Shown: piece after piece, positions 60,424 to 64,000 of the stretch | Numbering within the stretch: position 1 is the stretch's first letter | Layout: each line of letters opens with the position of its first letter | DNA from: UBA7672 sp965229115 | GTDB lineage: Bacteria; Pseudomonadota; Alphaproteobacteria; Caulobacterales; Hyphomonadaceae | NCBI GenBank assembly: GCA_965229115.1 | Contig: CBDDIR010000003.1 | Span: 3,224,001 to 3,288,000 of the forward strand | Length of the DNA stretch: 64,000 nucleotides | Reading direction: 5' to 3' | Notes under the pieces: generated by a model | Databases searched by the model: none | What the model saw: the letters and a program-made list of their open reading frames with translations, nothing else | What the model was told of the DNA's origin: nothing | Position numbers and translations under genes: made by a program

Positions 60424-61313
60424 GGGCCGATCTTGTCCCCAACCGGAGCCTCTGGAAAGCGCCGGTTCGGACGCACCATGATGACGCCAACGCCAGCCAG
60501 CGCCACGACTGCGCCGATGACAAGCTTGGCAGTCAACGGCTCGCCCAGCATCGTGATTCCCAGAACCACGCCCCAGATCGGCGTCATCAGGGTCAGCGGC
60601 GAGATCAGCGTCACGTCGTATTTCTTGATCATCCGGTAGAACGTGCCGTGCCCGAAGATCGACACCGCCAGCACGGCGAATGCCGTCGACAGGTAGATCA
60701 GTGGATCGCCGGAGAGCACGGCCTCAACCTGCCCCGTCTCGGTCCCGAACGACATGACGAGCAGCGGAATGACGGAGAACGTGCCCACCCATGCCTGCAG
60801 CTTCATCGCCGGCATGGGCTCGATCCGCTTCATCAGCACGCTTGCCGCCGACGACGACACAGCCGCCAGCAGCAGGAAGATCATTCCAAGCGTCAGCGAG
60901 AATTTCTCCGGATCGATCGCTATGATCATCACGCCGGCAAAGCTCATCACGATGCCCGCGACACGCCGCCATCCGATCTGCTCGCCAAGGAACATCACCG
61001 AGAAGATCGTGGTGATCGGCACGCCCAGCTGCCCGATGACAGCCGCCGCGCTGGCCGACGCGTTGGCCAGCCCGAGGAACAGCAGCCCGAACTGAACCGC
61101 GCCCATGCCCATGCCGATCAGGAACATCAGCCCGATCTGCCGCGGGGCCGGAAACAGGAAAGGCGCCAGCACCAGCCCGACCAGGCCGAGACGCACGCCC
61201 GCAAAGAAGATCGGCGGCACGTCCGCCACCGTGACAGTCCAGCGCGTGATGACGAGGTTGAGCGCCCAGACCAGGCACACGACAAACAGAAGGCCGAAGT
61301 CCGCGGGTTTCAT
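60420..61313 (-). CDS. EamA/DMT family transporter
   Basis: 297 aa, ten membrane helices in two EamA halves: N-half with FGLLFVVCLVWALNLVITRW, C-half with LLLAAVSSSAASVLMKRIEPM and LTLMTPIWGVVLGITMLGEPLTAK. The substrate could be amino acids or metabolites; the four-base overlap with the amidase gene downstream points to a linked role such as handling cell-wall turnover products (inference). Confidence 0.88.
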   Translation of the reverse strand: MKPADFGLLFVVCLVWALNLVITRWTVTVADVPPIFFAGVRLGLVGLVLAPFLFPAPRQIGLMFLIGMGMGAVQFGLLFLGLANASASAAAVIGQLGVPITTIFSVMFLGEQIGWRRVAGIVMSFAGVMIIAIDPEKFSLTLGMIFLLLAAVSSSAASVLMKRIEPMPAMKLQAWVGTFSVIPLLVMSFGTETGQVEAVLSGDPLIYLSTAFAVLAVSIFGHGTFYRMIKKYDVTLISPLTLMTPIWGVVLGITMLGEPLTAKLVIGAVVALAGVGVIMVRPNRRFPEAPVGDKIGP

Positions 61314-61417
61314 CGCGGTTCCTGGGTAAGGTGAAAGGCTGATGCGAATCTGCCCCGGTCAAAGACCTTTCGCGCCGCAACGCGACGCGCACAAGACCTG
61401 AAGCCGTGAAGAAAAAG

Positions 61418-61699
61418 CTAGATCTCGATGACCCAGCCGTCAGCCGTGCGGCGAGCTTCCAGGGTCGCGTCGGCGCCAGCCTCGGCCTTTTTCGCCTGCT
61501 TGCGGCGCGGACGGGCAAAGGTCAGGAAAACGGCGGCAATCGCCAGCATCAGGCCGATAAAGGTCGTCGCCACGAGGGCGGCGAAGGCGGCTACGAGCAG
61601 GAAGAGGCCAAACCCAGCCTTGGCAAGGAACCCGCCGAACGACTTAAGCGCCAAGTGCAGGCGCGTGCCGAAATCGTTTTGGCCAAGGGTTTCTGTCAT
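61418..61699 (-). CDS. Small membrane protein of unknown function
   Basis: 93 aa from ATG 61699, preceded by GGAGCC. One long hydrophobic stretch (FGLFLLVAAFAALVATTFIGLMLAIAAVFLTFA, enough for two short helices) then a basic cytoplasmic tail ending RRTADGWVIEI, a tail I recognise from short alphaproteobacterial proteins but cannot name. It lies 44 bp after the TerB/J-domain gene on the same strand. Confidence 0.7.
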   Translation of the reverse strand: MTETLGQNDFGTRLHLALKSFGGFLAKAGFGLFLLVAAFAALVATTFIGLMLAIAAVFLTFARPRRKQAKKAEAGADATLEARRTADGWVIEI

Positions 61700-61743
61700 G
61701 GGCTGGCTCCTAGCCCATGAAGGTGCGCCCGCGGACCCGAAAG

Positions 61744-62451
61744 TCAATCGGCCCGGGTGAGAAATCCCCGCTCTGCGCGGATACGCGCATAGGCCGTGGT
61801 GATGGCTGCCGACTTCTCGTGCGCTACCGGTTCATACTCGCGCGGGGCCGATTTGGCGGCGCTCATGGTATCCGGGTGATTTTCCAGCATCAGGCGGCGG
61901 TAGGCGGCGCGGACGTCGTCGAAAGACGCCGTGTGGACAAGACCCAACACCAGATAGGGATCATCTGTGTCCGGTCCGAGATGGCTGGCCTTGATGCGGC
62001 GGAACTGGTCTTCGTTAAAGCCGAACAGGTCGGAGACGCTCTTCAGGTAGTCGATCTCCTCGCCGGTAATGACGCCGTCAGCCGCCGCGATCTGGAACAG
62101 GCCGTCAAGCACGCCTTCGAGCAGACATGGCCTGTCGCTGTAGCGGCGCGCGATCCGGCGGGCGTAGCTCTCGTAACCAATCACGGTCTGTCGCGCGATG
62201 TTGAACACGCGCCTTATTGCGGCCTCATCTCCCGGCGCTGATCGGAACACACGCGAGAAGGCGGCGACTTCATCGATGGTCACAAGGCCATCTGCCTTGG
62301 CGAGTTTTGCGCCGAGACCAACGATCGCTGCGGTGAATTCAAGATCGTTCGGATCCGGCCCACACTGTGCCGGACCGACTTCCGTGCCCGGTCCCACGTC
62401 GTCCTCAAAGGCGCGCCGTGTAAGGGACGACAATTGCGACCAGATACTCAT
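61744..62451 (-). CDS. TerB/J-domain co-chaperone (DjlA-like)
   Basis: 235 aa. TerB-like helical domain at about 35-150 (AAIVGLGAKLAKADGLVTIDEVAAF and its repeat GLFQIAAADGVITGEEIDYL, each with a D-G-x-x-T/V-x-x-E calcium-like loop) followed by a C-terminal J domain with DPYLVLGLVHTASFDDVRAAYRRLMLENHPDT; the HPD tripeptide that activates DnaK is present. Unlike E. coli DjlA there is no N-terminal membrane helix. Confidence 0.92.
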   Translation of the reverse strand: MSIWSQLSSLTRRAFEDDVGPGTEVGPAQCGPDPNDLEFTAAIVGLGAKLAKADGLVTIDEVAAFSRVFRSAPGDEAAIRRVFNIARQTVIGYESYARRIARRYSDRPCLLEGVLDGLFQIAAADGVITGEEIDYLKSVSDLFGFNEDQFRRIKASHLGPDTDDPYLVLGLVHTASFDDVRAAYRRLMLENHPDTMSAAKSAPREYEPVAHEKSAAITTAYARIRAERGFLTRAD

Positions 62452-62689
62452 CCAGTCGCTCTATGCACCGATGCGCAGGCCAGAAGCAATCGGAGTCGCA
62501 AACGGGACCCGTTCAAACGGATCGCAGCTGCAGGGTTGGATTCACCATGCGGCTTCCCAAATAGCTGTTGTCACCGGAACCACAGGCGTTCCGAAGAGTA
62601 TGTTTCCGGCAGTCGCAAAGCGACACCGACACAGGTTCTGACCCGGCGATCTAGTCCCCCCACGTCCCCCCGCCGGGAAAGGAAGCGCC

Positions 62690-62717
62690 GCCGCCGCCCT
62701 CACGGGCTGGCGGCGGC
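62690..62717 (-). terminator. Probable terminator of the helicase gene
   Basis: 9-bp stem GCCGCCGCC / GGCGGCGGC with a 10-nt loop, 28 bp past the helicase stop; minus-strand tail GCGCTTCCTTTC, T-poor. Confidence 0.55.
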
Positions 62718-62744
62718 TGCATTTTGGGGATGTGCCTAGCTGCG

Positions 62745-64000
62745 CTAGGACTTCGACCAAGGGTTCGTCGAACCGATGTGGCGCACGAGAGCGTCAGCAC
62801 CCATGACCTTGCCGCTCGGCGTACCCGCATTGACCTTCATGACGTCGCCACGCGCAGCGCCCTGCTCGCGGCTCTGGCCTTTGCGATGCGGCTTCTGTCC
62901 GCGCGGCTTCTGGGCGTTCGGATTGTTTTGGCGTTCGCCATTGCGCTGGCCATCACGCGCCTGACCGTCACGTGCTTGCCCCTCACGCGCCTGACCCTGG
63001 CGGCCCTGACCTTCACGGCCCTGACCATTCTGGCCGCCTTGACCACCGCCATTGCCGCGACCGCCGCGACGACGGCCTGAACGGCCCTCGCCCTGAGCTG
63101 CGCCATCGGCGCGTTGATCCGGCTGACGTTGCTCGCCCGGGCGTTGATCCCGGCGTTTGTCGTCACGGCGCGGCTGGTTCTGGCGACGCGGCTGGGGCGA
63201 TCCACGCGACTCGGCGCGAGCGCCGCCGCGGCTGCCCTTCTCGTCCTCGTTCGCATTGGCCGAAAGCTGGGCCAGCGTTGCGTCGTTGCGGCGATCGGTG
63301 CTCGGGATCTTCTGGCGCGTCGTGCGCTCGATGTCCCGCAGCAGTGAACGTTCGTCCTCGGCGCAGAACGCCACGGCCGAGCCATCCTTGCCTGCACGCG
63401 CCGTACGGCCGATGCGGTGGACATACTGCTCCGGCACATCCGGCAGCTCGTACTGCACAACGTGCGACACCGACGAAATGTCGATCCCGCGCGCTGCGAT
63501 GTCCGTGGCGACCAGCGCACGCACCTTGCCAGCCTTGAACTCGGCCAGCGCACGCTCGCGTTGGGCCTGGCTCTTGTTGCCGTGGATTGCGACAGCGGGA
63601 ACGCCGCCGCCTTCCAGAATGCGGGCAACCTTGTCGGCGCCACGCTTCGTGCGGGTGAACACCAGCACGCGCGAGAATTCCTTGTTGGCGAACAGTTCGG
63701 TCAGCAGGCCACGCTTGCGGCCGGCCTCGATGAACACAACCTGCTGGTTGATGCGCTCGACCGTCGTCGACGGCGGAGCCACCGACACTTTCAGCGGATC
63801 GGGGTTCAGCAGGTCATTCGCCAGCTTCTCGATGTCCGTCGGCATGGTGGCCGAGAAGAACAGGTTCTGACGCTTCTTCGGCAGGTGTTTCACGATCTGG
63901 CGGATCGGCACGATGAAGCCCATGTCGAGCATCTGGTCGGCTTCATCCAGCACGAAGATTTCGAGCTGCGAGAGATCGGCATCGTCTTCGCCAAGGTGGT
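62745..64000 (-). CDS. DEAD-box RNA helicase (5' part outside window)
   Basis: The visible part covers about 418 codons. It begins within motif II (VLDEADQMLD), followed by motif III SAT, motif IV VLVFTRTKRGADK, motif V ATDIAARGIDI and motif VI YVHRIGRTARAG, so it is an RhlE-type DEAD helicase for RNA or ribosome work in the cold. The C-terminal 180 residues are low complexity: RGG-like and Gln-rich, with repeats such as GQAREGQARDGQ, ending in a basic short motif VMGADALVRHIGSTNPW. The missing N-terminus lies to the right of the window. Confidence 0.96.
   Translation of the reverse strand, partial: HLGEDDADLSQLEIFVLDEADQMLDMGFIVPIRQIVKHLPKKRQNLFFSATMPTDIEKLANDLLNPDPLKVSVAPPSTTVERINQQVVFIEAGRKRGLLTELFANKEFSRVLVFTRTKRGADKVARILEGGGVPAVAIHGNKSQAQRERALAEFKAGKVRALVATDIAARGIDISSVSHVVQYELPDVPEQYVHRIGRTARAGKDGSAVAFCAEDERSLLRDIERTTRQKIPSTDRRNDATLAQLSANANEDEKGSRGGARAESRGSPQPRRQNQPRRDDKRRDQRPGEQRQPDQRADGAAQGEGRSGRRRGGRGNGGGQGGQNGQGREGQGRQGQAREGQARDGQARDGQRNGERQNNPNAQKPRGQKPHRKGQSREQGAARGDVMKVNAGTPSGKVMGADALVRHIGSTNPWSKS

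Overview
The window is a high-G+C bacterial chromosome segment from an alphaproteobacterium, most likely in or near Caulobacterales/Hyphomonadaceae. The evidence is gene content and order: a division/peptidoglycan (dcw) cluster followed by lpxC, bamD, recN and ligA; an FtsZ with a long Pro/Ala linker and an LEIPAFLRR-type tail; large TonB-dependent receptors in place of sugar porins; many secreted lipoproteins; and CtrA-like TTAA-N7-TTAA sites. The species cannot be fixed by eye. I saw no rRNA, tRNA, CRISPR array, transposase or phage gene.

Layout. 1-1.3 kb: the end of ubiG and a DUF924 gene (+). 1.3-15.6 kb: ligA, recN, a secreted peroxiredoxin, a four-helix-bundle gene between inverted repeats, bamD, a DUF4349 lipoprotein, lpxC, an Rsm22-type methyltransferase, then ftsZ, ftsA, ftsQ and ddl, mostly on the minus strand. 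15.6-41.5 kb: about 26 kb of accessory genes on both strands: a hybrid histidine kinase, an SGNH lipoprotein, an M20 amidohydrolase facing an AbgT transporter, a beta-propeller phytase with a TonB receptor, a second TonB receptor, a HAD hydrolase, an OhrR/Ohr peroxide module, a PEBP protein with a PQQ-type sugar dehydrogenase, exported MsrA, a GST, small membrane proteins and three paralogous serine-hydrolase lipoproteins. 41.5-57.3 kb: murB, an extensin-like protein, a secreted protein of unknown role, then murC, murG, ftsW, murD, mraY, murF, murE, ftsI, ftsL, rsmH and mraZ, all on the minus strand and mostly overlapping by 1-8 bp. 57.6-58.0 kb: RNase P RNA (minus). 58.1-64 kb: cytochrome c, an unknown protein, a BLUF photosensor, an AmpD/AmiD amidase with a DMT transporter, a TerB/J-domain protein and the 3' part of a DEAD-box RNA helicase.

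How it works together. The dcw genes make the cytoplasmic and lipid-linked peptidoglycan precursors (MurB-G, MraY, Ddl) and the septal machine (FtsZ, A, Q, L, W, I). LpxC and BamD serve the outer membrane. In many alphaproteobacteria murC-murB-ddl-ftsQ-ftsA-ftsZ is continuous; here murB and ddl are about 26 kb apart, and strand G/C bias also changes near that junction. CtrA-like sites lie directly upstream of both ftsZ and mraZ. The mraZ leader also carries a perfect DnaA box, GANTC sites and a 10-nt-periodic GGG array resembling a MraZ operator, which points to cell-cycle control of both halves. The accessory block looks like a scavenging and envelope-stress set: phytate phosphate, aminobenzoyl-glutamate-like amides, sugars, esters and peroxide repair.

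The most unusual structure is a 514-bp unit at 6431-6944: a four-helix-bundle (S23/IVS-type) gene bounded by 36-bp inverted repeats (32/36 by hand) built from a 14-bp tandem motif. A solo copy of the same motif (20/21) lies at 41.48 kb beside murB.
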